Below, one piece after another: positions 20,330-28,128 of a stretch of 56,144 nt of DNA. Made by a program: the position numbers and the translations under genes. Below the pieces are notes generated by a model. It had not been told where the DNA came from and made no database searches. It saw only the letters and a list, made by a program, of their open reading frames with translations. Location: the NCBI RefSeq assembly GCF_000715505.1, contig NZ_JHEH01000021.1, forward strand, positions 1 to 56,144, read 5' to 3'. The DNA is from Thioclava dalianensis (GTDB lineage: Bacteria > Pseudomonadota > Alphaproteobacteria > Rhodobacterales > Rhodobacteraceae). Positions within the stretch are counted from its first letter, which is position 1. Every line of letters begins with the position of its first letter.

Positions 20330-21313
20330 TCAGCTTCTTGAATTGCGCGCCCGCAAGCCCGTCACCCGCGCCAAAAGCGACGCACGCGGAGAGGTCACAG
20401 TTTCGGGACGACCCCGGTTGCGCAGGACCGGCTGATGCTCCGAGACATCGGCCCGGGTCTCACGGAACACGATATACATGCCCGACAGGATCACGACAGA
20501 GGCACCGATCAGCGTCTCCACATCCACCTTCTCCCCGAAAATAAGCGAGCCATAGAGCACCGCCCAGAGGATCTGCGAATATTGCATCGGCGCCACAATC
20601 GCGGCCTCTCCGGCCCGATAGGCCAGAATTTGCAGGAACGAGGCGCTCAGCCCGAACACCGCGATCACTGCCATGAAGCCAAGATCGGGCAATTGCAGCG
20701 GCACCCAGACCGCGGGCAAAGCGGCGCCCATGATGATCACATTGCCAAGGATCGGTGAGAGCAGCAGCACGACCGAGCGCTCCTCATTGCCGATCTTGCG
20801 CACGATGATCGAGGACATAGAGCCGCAGACCGCCGAGGTCAGCGCCGCCAGATGGCCCAGTTGCAGCGTGGCCTGACCGGGCCGCACGACGATGATCACG
20901 CCGATCAGCCCGATGATGACCGCCGCCCAGCGGTGAAGCCCGACCTTCTCACCCAGCATCGGGATCGAGAGAACCGTGATCAGAAGCGGCGTCGCGAAGA
21001 GGAGCGGATAGACCTGCGCAAGCGGCAGGGTCGAGAAGGCGTAGAAGGCGCAAAATCCGGCGGCGAGTGCGAAGACCACGCGCGCAACGACCCAACCCGG
21101 ATGGATCGGGCGCAGGCTGCCGCCGCGTTTGTCATTCAGCAGGATCATCGAGAGCAGCGGAAAGCTCAGAAGCGCTGCGAAAAAGACAATCTGGACGGGG
21201 GAATAGGTCTGGCCCAAATGTTTGATGATCACGTCATGGGTCGCAAAGATCGCCATCGCGCTGAGCGCCAGCGCGGCCCCCTTGCCGTTTGATTTTCCCC
21301 CAAAATCGGGCAT
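20330..21313 (-). CDS. DMT-family (EamA) transporter
   Basis: A 327-residue inner-membrane protein with about ten transmembrane helices arranged as two EamA repeats (roughly 12-145 and 160-290), the layout of drug/metabolite exporters such as RhaT- and YdcZ-like permeases. Typical elements are the early KHLGQTYSPVQIVFFAALLSF region, LPLAQVYPLLFATPLLITVLSIPMLGEKVG closing the first repeat and MQYSQILWAVLYGSLIFGEKVD in the second. The last 35 residues are a polar, Arg-rich cytoplasmic tail. Substrate unknown. It is transcribed alone, toward tRNA-Pro. Confidence 0.88.
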   Translation of the reverse strand: MPDFGGKSNGKGAALALSAMAIFATHDVIIKHLGQTYSPVQIVFFAALLSFPLLSMILLNDKRGGSLRPIHPGWVVARVVFALAAGFCAFYAFSTLPLAQVYPLLFATPLLITVLSIPMLGEKVGLHRWAAVIIGLIGVIIVVRPGQATLQLGHLAALTSAVCGSMSSIIVRKIGNEERSVVLLLSPILGNVIIMGAALPAVWVPLQLPDLGFMAVIAVFGLSASFLQILAYRAGEAAIVAPMQYSQILWAVLYGSLIFGEKVDVETLIGASVVILSGMYIVFRETRADVSEHQPVLRNRGRPETVTSPRASLLARVTGLRARNSRS

Positions 21314-21370
21314 GACGCGCCTCCTGAAAATGTCGCTCGCATCCTTTGGCGGATCGGGTCCGGTTTCAAC

Positions 21371-21407
21371 CCAAAAGAAACGGCGCGGACCCCAGGGGTC
21401 CGCGCCG
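21371..21407 (-). terminator. Rho-independent terminator after leuB
   Basis: Near-perfect hairpin (arms 21381-21393 and 21395-21407; CGGCGCGGACCCC and its complement) followed on the minus strand by TTTCTTTT, 30 nt past the leuB stop. The tip must open into a small loop. Confidence 0.75.
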
Positions 21408-21436
21408 CGAAGCAGGTGCGCAAATCTGTCGCGCGA

Positions 21437-22540
21437 TCAGAGCGACGCGTCCAGCGCCTCGATGATCTTGTCGCCCATCTGCGTGGTCGAGACGGGCGTG
21501 CCGCCTTCGGGGCCCATCAGATCCGCGGTGCGCACGCCATCGGCCAGCACTTTTTCGATCGCGGTTTCCAAACGGGTGGCCTCATCGCCCTGATCAAAGC
21601 TGTAGCGCAGCGCCATCGCAAAGCTGAGGATACAGGCGATGGGGTTCGCCTTGCCCTGCCCCGCGATATCGGGCGCCGAGCCGTGCACGGGCTCGTACAT
21701 CGCCTTCGGGCGGCCATTGGCCATCGGTGCGCCAAGGCTGGCCGAGGGCAGCATCCCGAGCGAGCCGGTCAGCATCGCAGCACAGTCCGACAGGATATCG
21801 CCAAACAGGTTGTCGGTGACGATCACGTCGAATTGCTTGGGCGCACGCACCAGCTGCATCGCACCATTGTCGGCATACATGTGGCTAAGCTCGACCTCCG
21901 GGTATTCCTCGCCGACGCGGGTCACGACCTCGCGCCACAGGATGCCCGATTCCATCACATTGGCTTTTTCCATCGAGCAGAGCTTTTTGTTGCGCTTCAT
22001 CGCCAGCTCGAAGGCTGCGCGCGCGGCGCGCTCGATCTCGGATTCGGTGTAGCGCTGGGTGTTGATGCCGACGCGCTCATTGCCTTCTTCGAAGATCCCG
22101 CGCGGCTCGCCGAAATAGACACCCGAAGTCAGCTCGCGCACGATCATGATATCGAGGCCAGCAACGATGTCTTTCTTGAGCGAGCTGAAATCGGCCAGCG
22201 CGTCAAAGCACTGGGCCGGGCGCAGGTTGGCAAACAGGTCCATCTCCTTGCGCAGCCGCAGCAATCCGCGCTCGGGTTTCACCGAGAAATCGAGCACGTC
22301 ATATTTCGGTCCACCGACGGCACCGAGCAAAACCGCATCCACCTCTTGCGCGCGAGCCATCGTCTCGTCGCTCAGCGGCGCGCCATGGGCGTCATAGGCG
22401 GCACCGCCGACAAGATCTTCGCTGACGTCGAAGGCCAGATCGCGCTTGGCGCCGAACCAGTCGATGACCTTGCGGACCTCGGCCATGACTTCGGGACCGA
22501 TCCCGTCGCCGGGCAAGATGAGGATGGAGGGGTTGGACAT
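21437..22540 (-). CDS. leuB: 3-Isopropylmalate dehydrogenase
   Basis: A 367-residue NAD-dependent beta-decarboxylating dehydrogenase catalysing the third step of leucine synthesis (3-isopropylmalate to 2-ketoisocaproate). Visible motifs: GDGIGPEV near the N-terminus, [17 protein letters not shown] for substrate contacts, and [28 protein letters not shown] with the Asp residues binding the divalent metal. Family length is met. It is separated by about 3.3 kb from leuD-leuC and has its own promoter and terminator, so the leucine genes are split into at least two units; leuA is not in the window. Confidence 0.97.
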   Translation of the reverse strand: MSNPSILILPGDGIGPEVMAEVRKVIDWFGAKRDLAFDVSEDLVGGAAYDAHGAPLSDETMARAQEVDAVLLGAVGGPKYDVLDFSVKPERGLLRLRKEMDLFANLRPAQCFDALADFSSLKKDIVAGLDIMIVRELTSGVYFGEPRGIFEEGNERVGINTQRYTESEIERAARAAFELAMKRNKKLCSMEKANVMESGILWREVVTRVGEEYPEVELSHMYADNGAMQLVRAPKQFDVIVTDNLFGDILSDCAAMLTGSLGMLPSASLGAPMANGRPKAMYEPVHGSAPDIAGQGKANPIACILSFAMALRYSFDQGDEATRLETAIEKVLADGVRTADLMGPEGGTPVSTTQMGDKIIEALDASL

Positions 22541-22572
22541 GCTGTTTCTCCCAAGTTTACAGGGTCGAAAGC

Positions 22573-22601
22573 GGCGTAGCCCCTACCCGCCCCGGGGTCA
22601 A
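22573..22601 (-). promoter_or_regulatory. Predicted leuB promoter
   Basis: On the minus strand TTGACC (22601-22596), 17-nt spacer, TACGCC (22578-22573); RNA would start near 22566, 26 nt before the leuB ATG. The -10 is weak, consistent with a promoter needing an activator. Confidence 0.45.
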
Positions 22602-22622
22602 GCGCGCGCGTCTTGTGCGCTG

Positions 22623-22640
22623 TCGGCAAAGCTTTGCCGA
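22623..22640. promoter_or_regulatory. 18-bp perfect palindrome upstream of leuB
   Basis: TCGGCAAAGCTTTGCCGA is a perfect 18-bp palindrome centred about 65 nt upstream of the predicted leuB transcription start. That is where class I or LysR-type activators bind. There is no T-tract, so it is not a terminator. An operator role is inferred. Confidence 0.5.
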
Positions 22641-22744
22641 AACCCCGGCGGCGATCCGCAACCACACGCGGAGATGACTCGCACCCGCGCACCCATGCGC
22701 GCATGATGGGTCAAACAGAGCAGACAATAAAAAGAGGGTAAAAT

Positions 22745-23671
22745 ATGAGTCGCAGGGTGTTGATCCTGGGGATGGGCGGACAATTCGGCTCCGCCGCAGC
22801 ACGGTCCTTTCGGGCGGCCGGCTGGAATGTGGATCGCTACCATCGCGGCACGGATATCGGGATCGCCGCGCGCGGCGCCCGCTGGATCATCAATGCGATG
22901 AACCCGCCCAACTACCACGATTGGGACACCCAGATTCCCAAGATCACCTCGGAAGTGCTTGCCGCCGCGCGTGACAGCGGCGCCTCGCTGATGGTGCCTG
23001 CCAATGTCTATGTCTACGGGCGTGAGCCCAGCCCGTGGGGCCCCGAGACGCCCCACCACGCCTGCACCCGCAAGGGCCGCATTCGCGCCGAGATGGAAAG
23101 CCGCTATCGCAATTACGCCGCTGAGGGCAACTCGGTGGTGATGCTACGCGGTGGGGATTTCGTGAACCCGGAATCTCCGCAGAGCCTGCTCAACCAAGTG
23201 GTGCTCAAGGATCTGCGCAAAGGCAAAATCACCGCGATGGGCAAGCCCGAGGCGCGGCGCTGCTATGCGGATCTGGGCGATCTCACGCAGATCGCCGTGG
23301 CGCTGGCCGATACGGCTGACAGCCTGCCGGGGCTTCTTGATCTGTGCTATCCCGGCACGGTGTTTTCGTTCCGCGAACTGGCCGATGAGCTGGGGCGCCA
23401 ACTGGGCCGGGAGATCTCGATCAAGCGGTTCCCGTGGACCATGATGTCGCTTGCCTCCCCGGTCTGGGAACTGGCGCGGGAGCTGCGCGAGATGCGCTAT
23501 CTCTACGACATGGATCATCAGATCGACGGCACGGAATTTGCCGATCTCTTCCCCGATTTCGAGCCCAAGACGCTGCAGAGGCTCGTCTTCGAGCATCTCT
23601 ATTTGCGCGGCATGAAAGTCGTGCCCGACGCTCAGGGTGCCAGCGCGATGTCCACCCAGACCAGCTTGTGA
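22745..23671 (+). CDS. NAD(P)-dependent epimerase/dehydratase-like protein
   Basis: A 308-residue extended short-chain dehydrogenase-like protein. The Rossmann motif is VLILGMGGQFGSAAARSF (residues 5-22), close to the usual GxxGxxG. NVYVYGREPSP stands where the YxxxK catalytic motif often begins, but no clear Tyr-x-x-x-Lys pair follows, so it may bind nucleotide without classic dehydrogenase chemistry. A later region (GDFVNPESPQSLLNQVVLKDLRKGK) resembles the substrate loop of these proteins. A GAGGG site precedes the ATG. It converges on the endonuclease/phosphatase-fold gene, which overlaps its 3' end by about 40 nt. Confidence 0.8.
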   Translation: MSRRVLILGMGGQFGSAAARSFRAAGWNVDRYHRGTDIGIAARGARWIINAMNPPNYHDWDTQIPKITSEVLAAARDSGASLMVPANVYVYGREPSPWGPETPHHACTRKGRIRAEMESRYRNYAAEGNSVVMLRGGDFVNPESPQSLLNQVVLKDLRKGKITAMGKPEARRCYADLGDLTQIAVALADTADSLPGLLDLCYPGTVFSFRELADELGRQLGREISIKRFPWTMMSLASPVWELARELREMRYLYDMDHQIDGTEFADLFPDFEPKTLQRLVFEHLYLRGMKVVPDAQGASAMSTQTSL

Positions 23672-24795
23672 CGCGAGGCGCGCGCTGCGGCTTCGGCCAG
23701 CGGCGCCTCCGGGCTGGGCCAGATCACGCCCGCCCCCGTGACAAACAGCACAGCCGAAGGCAGCACGTAATCGACCCGCAGATTTCCCGGCCCCTCATAA
23801 TCCACCGTATCCAAAGCCGCCTCACCCTGATGCGCCGGATCGGCTGCACCCTGCGCGCCCGCGCTGCGCGGTGCGGGGTCTTGGAGGCGCGGATCGCGCA
23901 ACAGCCGGTGCAACGCGGCCCGGTTGCCCTCTCCATCTGACGGATCGAGGTTGAAATCGCCCAGCAGAACAAAGGGCCGATCCGGGGGATCGTCGGAGAG
24001 CGCGCCATCGAGATACTGCAACCAGAACGCCGCCTCATCGTGATTGCGCCAGCCATTGCGATCTTCGGGACCATCGAACACCGGCGGCGTTGCAGCAAAG
24101 GCAAAGAGGTGCAGCCGCGCCCCATCGGGCAGCACAAGCGGCACATCCCAATGCCCCGTGCTCGACAGGCGCTGCACGGCCTGAGCCGCATCGGACAGCT
24201 GCGCGCGACCAATCGCGCTTTGGGGCAAATCACGCCATAACAGGGTCGAAAAGTCGCGGGCCTTTGCCACCTCAATCGGCAGGCGCGAGAGCAAAGCCAT
24301 GCCGCCCTGCCCCCGAAAGCGCCCATAGCCCTGCGCATCGCGCGGCCCATGAAGAACACCGTCGCCATCCAGATCGACGCTGGTTTGCAGGCCAGTATTC
24401 GGCGCGGGTGCGAAGCTGTGAGGATAGGGCTGGGCAAGCGTTGCATTGAGCGCATCCAACGCCCGGCCATCGAGATCCCAATCCACCCCTGTCAGCAAAA
24501 TCACATCGGGCTGGGCCGCATCGAGAATGCGCGTCACGGCCGCAATCTGCGGATCACCCCCGCGCAAAGTGTCGCGCAACAGCAATCCCGGACCTTTGCG
24601 GCTCAGCTCAACATTCCAAGTTGCGAGACGCAGCGTCTGCGCGGCCAAAACGCCGGGACAAAGCAGGCCCGCCGCGAGGATCAGGCCGGCAAGTAGCTCG
24701 AACTTTCCTGCGCGCGGCGCTTGCGCTCGATCATCGTGGCCACACGCCCCATTGCGATGCCGCGCATGAACAGGCTGACCGGAATGAAGACCCAT
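23632..24795 (-). CDS. Endonuclease/exonuclease/phosphatase-family protein (start uncertain)
   Basis: An exported hydrolase of the EEP fold (DNase I/inositol phosphatase type). TLRLATWNVELSRKGPG opens the fold, LLGDFNLDPSDGEGNR provides the metal/catalytic Asp-Asn, and NLRVDYVLPS and SRHKLVWVDI supply the closing Asp and catalytic His. A hydrophobic stretch (LLAGLILAAGLLCPGVLA) before the domain looks like a signal peptide, but no ATG, GTG or TTG directly precedes it. The nearest ATG (24795) lies 115 nt inside the upstream gene. The true start may be a rare codon near the upstream stop (24681). Substrate unknown. Confidence 0.75.
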   Translation of the reverse strand: MGLHSGQPVHARHRNGACGHDDRAQAPRAGKFELLAGLILAAGLLCPGVLAAQTLRLATWNVELSRKGPGLLLRDTLRGGDPQIAAVTRILDAAQPDVILLTGVDWDLDGRALDALNATLAQPYPHSFAPAPNTGLQTSVDLDGDGVLHGPRDAQGYGRFRGQGGMALLSRLPIEVAKARDFSTLLWRDLPQSAIGRAQLSDAAQAVQRLSSTGHWDVPLVLPDGARLHLFAFAATPPVFDGPEDRNGWRNHDEAAFWLQYLDGALSDDPPDRPFVLLGDFNLDPSDGEGNRAALHRLLRDPRLQDPAPRSAGAQGAADPAHQGEAALDTVDYEGPGNLRVDYVLPSAVLFVTGAGVIWPSPEAPLAEAAARASRHKLVWVDIALAP

Positions 24796-25505
24796 GCTGT
24801 CACCGTCCAAACCAACGTATGTGAGCTTAACAGAGATATCGGCGTGATGTTGACCGAAATCAGCTTCAGGATGGCGGGCAGGACGAAGGGCAACAGGAAG
24901 CCAAGCGCCACATTGACCCATGAATCGCGGCGCAGGCGCTCAACGACATCGCCCCCCATCGTGGGGTCAAAAGTTGGCAGGTTCACCCAGACATTGAAAG
25001 TCTTGCGCGACAGTGGCCAGCCGCGCAGGATCATGGTCAACGCGAAGACAATGAGCGTAATCAACGAAATCGCAAAGGCAATCGCGCTCATATTCCGCAT
25101 CTCGATGACCTGCGCAAAGGTCGAATGCGTCGGCATCGACAGCACCATCAGGCGCACCGGGCTATAGGGCAAGTCGAACGCGTCTCCGACGACCGAGCCA
25201 AATGCCGCGATCAGCCGGTTGAACGTATTGGGCTCGCTCGGGGCCGCTTCGATCGCTGACAACAAAACGACCATCACGAACAGGGCGAGAAAGCGAATAC
25301 GGTTGAAGGGCGGTGCATCCCGAAACGCGATGAGCCCGGGATAGACCGAGACATATTCAAAGAAGGTGAGGAAGGTGGCGAAGACGGCGATCAGGGCCAC
25401 TATCTGCGCGGTATCGACATTCGTGTCGGGCAACATGAGGGCCGGCACACAAGCCGTCAAACCCATCAATATCGCACGCACAAGCGCGCCTGCCAGCCGT
25501 GACAT
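24681..25505 (-). CDS. Multi-pass inner-membrane protein, unknown function
   Basis: A 274-residue protein with about six transmembrane helices (first near residues 5-25, others around 35-55, 70-88, 135-160, 195-220 and 228-250) and a short basic tail. I recognise no family. The ATG at 25505 is preferred because it starts just before the first helix; an ATG at 25526 and one at 25634 would add polar residues of low coding likelihood. It overlaps the start region of the downstream EEP-fold gene, suggesting joint expression. No substrate or partner can be inferred. Confidence 0.7.
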   Translation of the reverse strand: MSRLAGALVRAILMGLTACVPALMLPDTNVDTAQIVALIAVFATFLTFFEYVSVYPGLIAFRDAPPFNRIRFLALFVMVVLLSAIEAAPSEPNTFNRLIAAFGSVVGDAFDLPYSPVRLMVLSMPTHSTFAQVIEMRNMSAIAFAISLITLIVFALTMILRGWPLSRKTFNVWVNLPTFDPTMGGDVVERLRRDSWVNVALGFLLPFVLPAILKLISVNITPISLLSSHTLVWTVTAWVFIPVSLFMRGIAMGRVATMIERKRRAQESSSYLPA

Positions 25506-25832
25506 CACTGCTCTACCCCTTGGCATTTCCGGACCGTAGACGTTTCCGGAGCCGTGTTTCGTGCGCTCTTCAGAACTCTCTGTGAGCCGCCTCAATCTTG
25601 CCACAATTGTGCCGGGTTTACCCCGGCCTGGCAATCATTGTTAAATATTAAGCGAGTGTTTCCGACGATTTAGGGGAAGAAATGGTGCGGCTTTGCATCA
25701 AACTTGGTTCGAAAAAAGGGCAGCCTTGAGGCGGCCACAAGATGTTGCTGCTTCGAGCGTTTGCGACACAAAACTCGCAGATTTAAAAAGGCCGCCCGTA
25801 GGCGGCCTGTTAATCTTTTTGAAATCTAACGC
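25506..25832. other. Intergenic region between leuD and the membrane-protein gene
   Basis: 327 nt containing the leuD terminator near its right end and a small hairpin, GCCGGG/CCCGGC (25611-25616 and 25622-25627), about 106 nt upstream of the membrane-protein ATG. Between them the sequence is AT-richer than its surroundings. I see no convincing gene or promoter beyond these. Confidence 0.5.
25779..25808 (-). terminator. Rho-independent terminator of the leuC-leuD unit
   Basis: Eight-pair stem AGGCCGCC/GGCGGCCT with a CGTA loop (arms 25789-25796 and 25801-25808), followed on the minus strand by TTTTTAAAT, 24 nt past the leuD stop. Confidence 0.85.
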
Positions 25833-26438
25833 TCAGACCCAGGGGCGCGCCTGACTCGCCTGCGCCTCGAAACTGTCGATGGCTGTGGCCTTCTCAAGCG
25901 TCAGCCCGATATCGTCGAGCCCTTCCAGAAGGCAGTGCTTCTTGAAGGAATCCACGTCGAACTTGATCACTTCGCCCTCAGACGTCGTGATCTCCTGCGC
26001 CTCGAGATCTACAGTGACCCGCGCGTTCGAGCCCTTCTCGGAATCCTTCATCAGAAGATCGACCTGCTCTTGCGGCAAGACGATCGGCAACATGCCGTTC
26101 TTGAAGCAGTTGTTGAAGAAGATATCCGCAAAAGAGGTCGAGATGACGACTTTGATCCCGAAATCGGCCAGCGCCCAAGGTGCGTGCTCACGCGAGGAAC
26201 CGCAGCCAAAGTTATCGCCCGCCACAAGAATCTGCGCTTCGCGATATTGCGGCTTGTTGAGAACGAAATCGGGGTTCTCGTTGCCGTTGTCATCATAGCG
26301 CATCTCGGCAAAGGCATGTACGCCAAGGCCCGACCGCTTGATGGTTTTCAGGAAGTTCTTGGGGATGATCATATCGGTATCGATATTGACCAGCGGCATG
26401 GGGGCCGCGACCCCGGTGAGTTTTTCGAACTTTTCCAT
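25833..26438 (-). CDS. leuD: 3-Isopropylmalate dehydratase small subunit
   Basis: A 201-residue swivel-domain subunit that completes the LeuC active site for isomerising 2- to 3-isopropylmalate. The family signature [18 protein letters not shown], with the substrate-contacting Ser-Arg, lies near residues 70-90, and [13 protein letters not shown] is near the N-terminus. Length is standard for the bacterial type. It starts 10 nt after leuC on the same strand, the usual operon order, and is followed by a strong terminator. Confidence 0.97.
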   Translation of the reverse strand: MEKFEKLTGVAAPMPLVNIDTDMIIPKNFLKTIKRSGLGVHAFAEMRYDDNGNENPDFVLNKPQYREAQILVAGDNFGCGSSREHAPWALADFGIKVVISTSFADIFFNNCFKNGMLPIVLPQEQVDLLMKDSEKGSNARVTVDLEAQEITTSEGEVIKFDVDSFKKHCLLEGLDDIGLTLEKATAIDSFEAQASQARPWV

Positions 26439-26448
26439 GTCGCGTCCC

Positions 26449-27870
26449 TTATGCCTCTTCCAATTCCATCAGCTTGCGCACATCCGTGAGCTTGCCTGTG
26501 ACCGCCGCCGCCGCCGCCATTGCGGGGCTCATCAGATGGGTGCGGCCATTGCGGCCCTGACGGCCCTCAAAGTTGCGGTTCGAGGTCGAGGCGCAACGCT
26601 CACCCGGTGCCAATTGGTCGGGGTTCATCGCGAGGCACATCGAGCAGCCCGCCATGCGCCATTCCAGTCCGGCGTCGAGGAAGATCTGGTCCAGCCCCTC
26701 CTCTTCGGCCTGCGCGCGCACGAGGCCCGAGCCCGGCACGACCATCGCACGCACACCCGGCGCGAGCTTGCGGCCCTTGAGCACTTCGGCGGCGGCGCGC
26801 AGATCCTCGATCCGGCCATTGGTGCATGAGCCGATGAAGACGACATCGATCGGGATGTCGTCGAGCTTGGTGCCCGGCTTGAGACCCATGTAATCGAGCG
26901 CGCGCTTTGCCGCGTCGACCTTGCCGCCTTTGAAATCTTCGGGCGCAGGCACGACACCAGAGATCGGCAGCACGTCCTCGGGCGAGGTGCCCCAGGTCAC
27001 GACCGGCTCGATATCCTCGCCGCGGATCGTCACGACCTTGTCGAAATGCGCGTCCTCATCGGTGTAGAGCGTTTTCCACCAATTCATCGCGGCTTCCCAT
27101 TGCGCACCTTTCGGCGCATGGGCACGGCCCTTGACGTAGTTGAAGGTGGTCTCGTCCGGCGCGATCAGACCGGCGCGGGCACCGCCCTCGATGGCCATGT
27201 TGCACACGGTCATGCGGCCTTCCATCGACAGCGAACGGATCGCCTCGCCGCAATATTCGATCACATGGCCGGTGCCGCCGGCGGTGCCGGTGGCGCCGAT
27301 CACCGAGAGCGTGATGTCCTTGGCAGTGACGCCCGGACGCAGCTTGCCGGTGATCTCGACCTTCATGTTTTTCGATTTCGACTGGATCAGCGTCTGGGTG
27401 GCGAGCACGTGCTCAACCTCCGACGTGCCGATGCCATGGGCCAGAGCGCCGAACGCGCCATGGGTCGCGGTGTGGCTGTCGCCGCAGACCACGGTCATGC
27501 CGGGCAGGGTCCAGCCTTGCTCGGGGCCGACGATATGCACGATCCCCTGACGGACATCGGAAACCGGATAGTAATGCACGCCGAAATCGCGAGCGTTCTT
27601 GTCGAGCGCATCGACCTGAATGCGGCTCTCCTCATTCTCGATGCCCTTGGCACGATCCGTGGTCGTAGGCACGTTGTGATCGGGCACCGCGATGGTGTTT
27701 TCCGGCTTACGCACGGTGCGCCCCGTCATCCGCAGGCCTTCAAACGCTTGCGGCGAGGTGACTTCATGCACCAGATGGCGGTCGATATAGAGCAGGCACG
27801 TGCCGTCTTCATCGCGCGAGACGACATGAGCGTCCCAGATTTTGTCATAGAGGGTTTTCGGAGCAGACAT
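26449..27870 (-). CDS. leuC: 3-Isopropylmalate dehydratase large subunit
   Basis: A 473-residue aconitase-family enzyme carrying a 4Fe-4S cluster; with LeuD it performs the second step of leucine synthesis. Cluster ligands are the Cys in [17 protein letters not shown] and the two in [11 protein letters not shown]; the aconitase segments [35 protein letters not shown] and RVFLINGTCNS-like blocks bound the active site. The ATG at 27870 ([10 protein letters not shown]) is preferred over the one nine bases earlier, as GAGAG lies close upstream. A short leader ORF and hairpin precede it. Confidence 0.97.
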   Translation of the reverse strand: MSAPKTLYDKIWDAHVVSRDEDGTCLLYIDRHLVHEVTSPQAFEGLRMTGRTVRKPENTIAVPDHNVPTTTDRAKGIENEESRIQVDALDKNARDFGVHYYPVSDVRQGIVHIVGPEQGWTLPGMTVVCGDSHTATHGAFGALAHGIGTSEVEHVLATQTLIQSKSKNMKVEITGKLRPGVTAKDITLSVIGATGTAGGTGHVIEYCGEAIRSLSMEGRMTVCNMAIEGGARAGLIAPDETTFNYVKGRAHAPKGAQWEAAMNWWKTLYTDEDAHFDKVVTIRGEDIEPVVTWGTSPEDVLPISGVVPAPEDFKGGKVDAAKRALDYMGLKPGTKLDDIPIDVVFIGSCTNGRIEDLRAAAEVLKGRKLAPGVRAMVVPGSGLVRAQAEEEGLDQIFLDAGLEWRMAGCSMCLAMNPDQLAPGERCASTSNRNFEGRQGRNGRTHLMSPAMAAAAAVTGKLTDVRKLMELEEA

Positions 27871-27914
27871 GGCTCTCACTTTCTTTGATAGCTATGGGTC
27901 AGACATAGGAAAGG

Positions 27915-27934
27915 GCAGGCACGCAAAGGCCTGC
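27915..27934. promoter_or_regulatory. Hairpin in the leuC leader
   Basis: GCAGGC/GCCTGC six-pair stem with an 8-nt loop, between the leader ORF and leuC. It could be part of an attenuator or simply stabilise the leader; there is no strong T-tract after it. Confidence 0.35.
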
Positions 27935-27944
27935 GGGCGCCGCA

Positions 27945-28031
27945 TCAAAGTCGGGCCAGCACCGAACGGCTCTCGCCGTAAAAGCGCTCACGCAGGCGGG
28001 CGCGGTCATCCATGTCGAAAACACGTGTCAT
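27945..28031 (-). CDS. Possible 28-residue leader peptide upstream of leuC
   Basis: An ATG-started, TGA-ended 28-codon ORF encoding an Arg-rich, charged peptide (MTRVFDMDDRARLRERFYGE and eight more residues ending VLARL). Its codons are typical of the neighbouring genes. The predicted leuC promoter places the RNA start at or within a nucleotide or two of its ATG, and no ribosome-binding site precedes it, so it would be translated from a leaderless message. It contains three Leu codons, two in the last four residues, less than a classical leucine attenuator. Real expression is uncertain. Confidence 0.4.
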   Translation of the reverse strand: MTRVFDMDDRARLRERFYGESRSVLARL

Positions 28032-28038
28032 GGGATGC

Positions 28039-28067
28039 TAAATAAGAGGTTAGATCTGTGCTGGCAA
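28039..28067 (-). promoter_or_regulatory. Predicted leuC-leuD promoter
   Basis: On the minus strand TTGCCA (28067-28062), exactly 17 nt, then TATTTA (28044-28039). The expected start is near 28032, leaving a roughly 160-nt region before the leuC ATG that contains the leader ORF and a hairpin. Confidence 0.6.
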
Positions 28068-28086
28068 TCAAAAGAGTCGCTTTTGA
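28068..28086. promoter_or_regulatory. Inverted repeat between leuC and mscS promoters
   Basis: TCAAAAG-N5-CTTTTGA directly abuts the leuC -35 box and overlaps TTGACT (28083-28088), a possible -35 for the rightward mscS-like gene. A regulator binding here could control both directions. Inferred. Confidence 0.4.
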
Positions 28087-28128
28087 CTGGGGCGCGGGCT
28101 TTGATAACGTGAACGGGAAGGAGAAACC

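Noticed and set aside
21416-22579. A 387-codon + strand frame opposite leuB.
   Set aside because: Shadow of leuB; reads through the leuB terminator and promoter leader.
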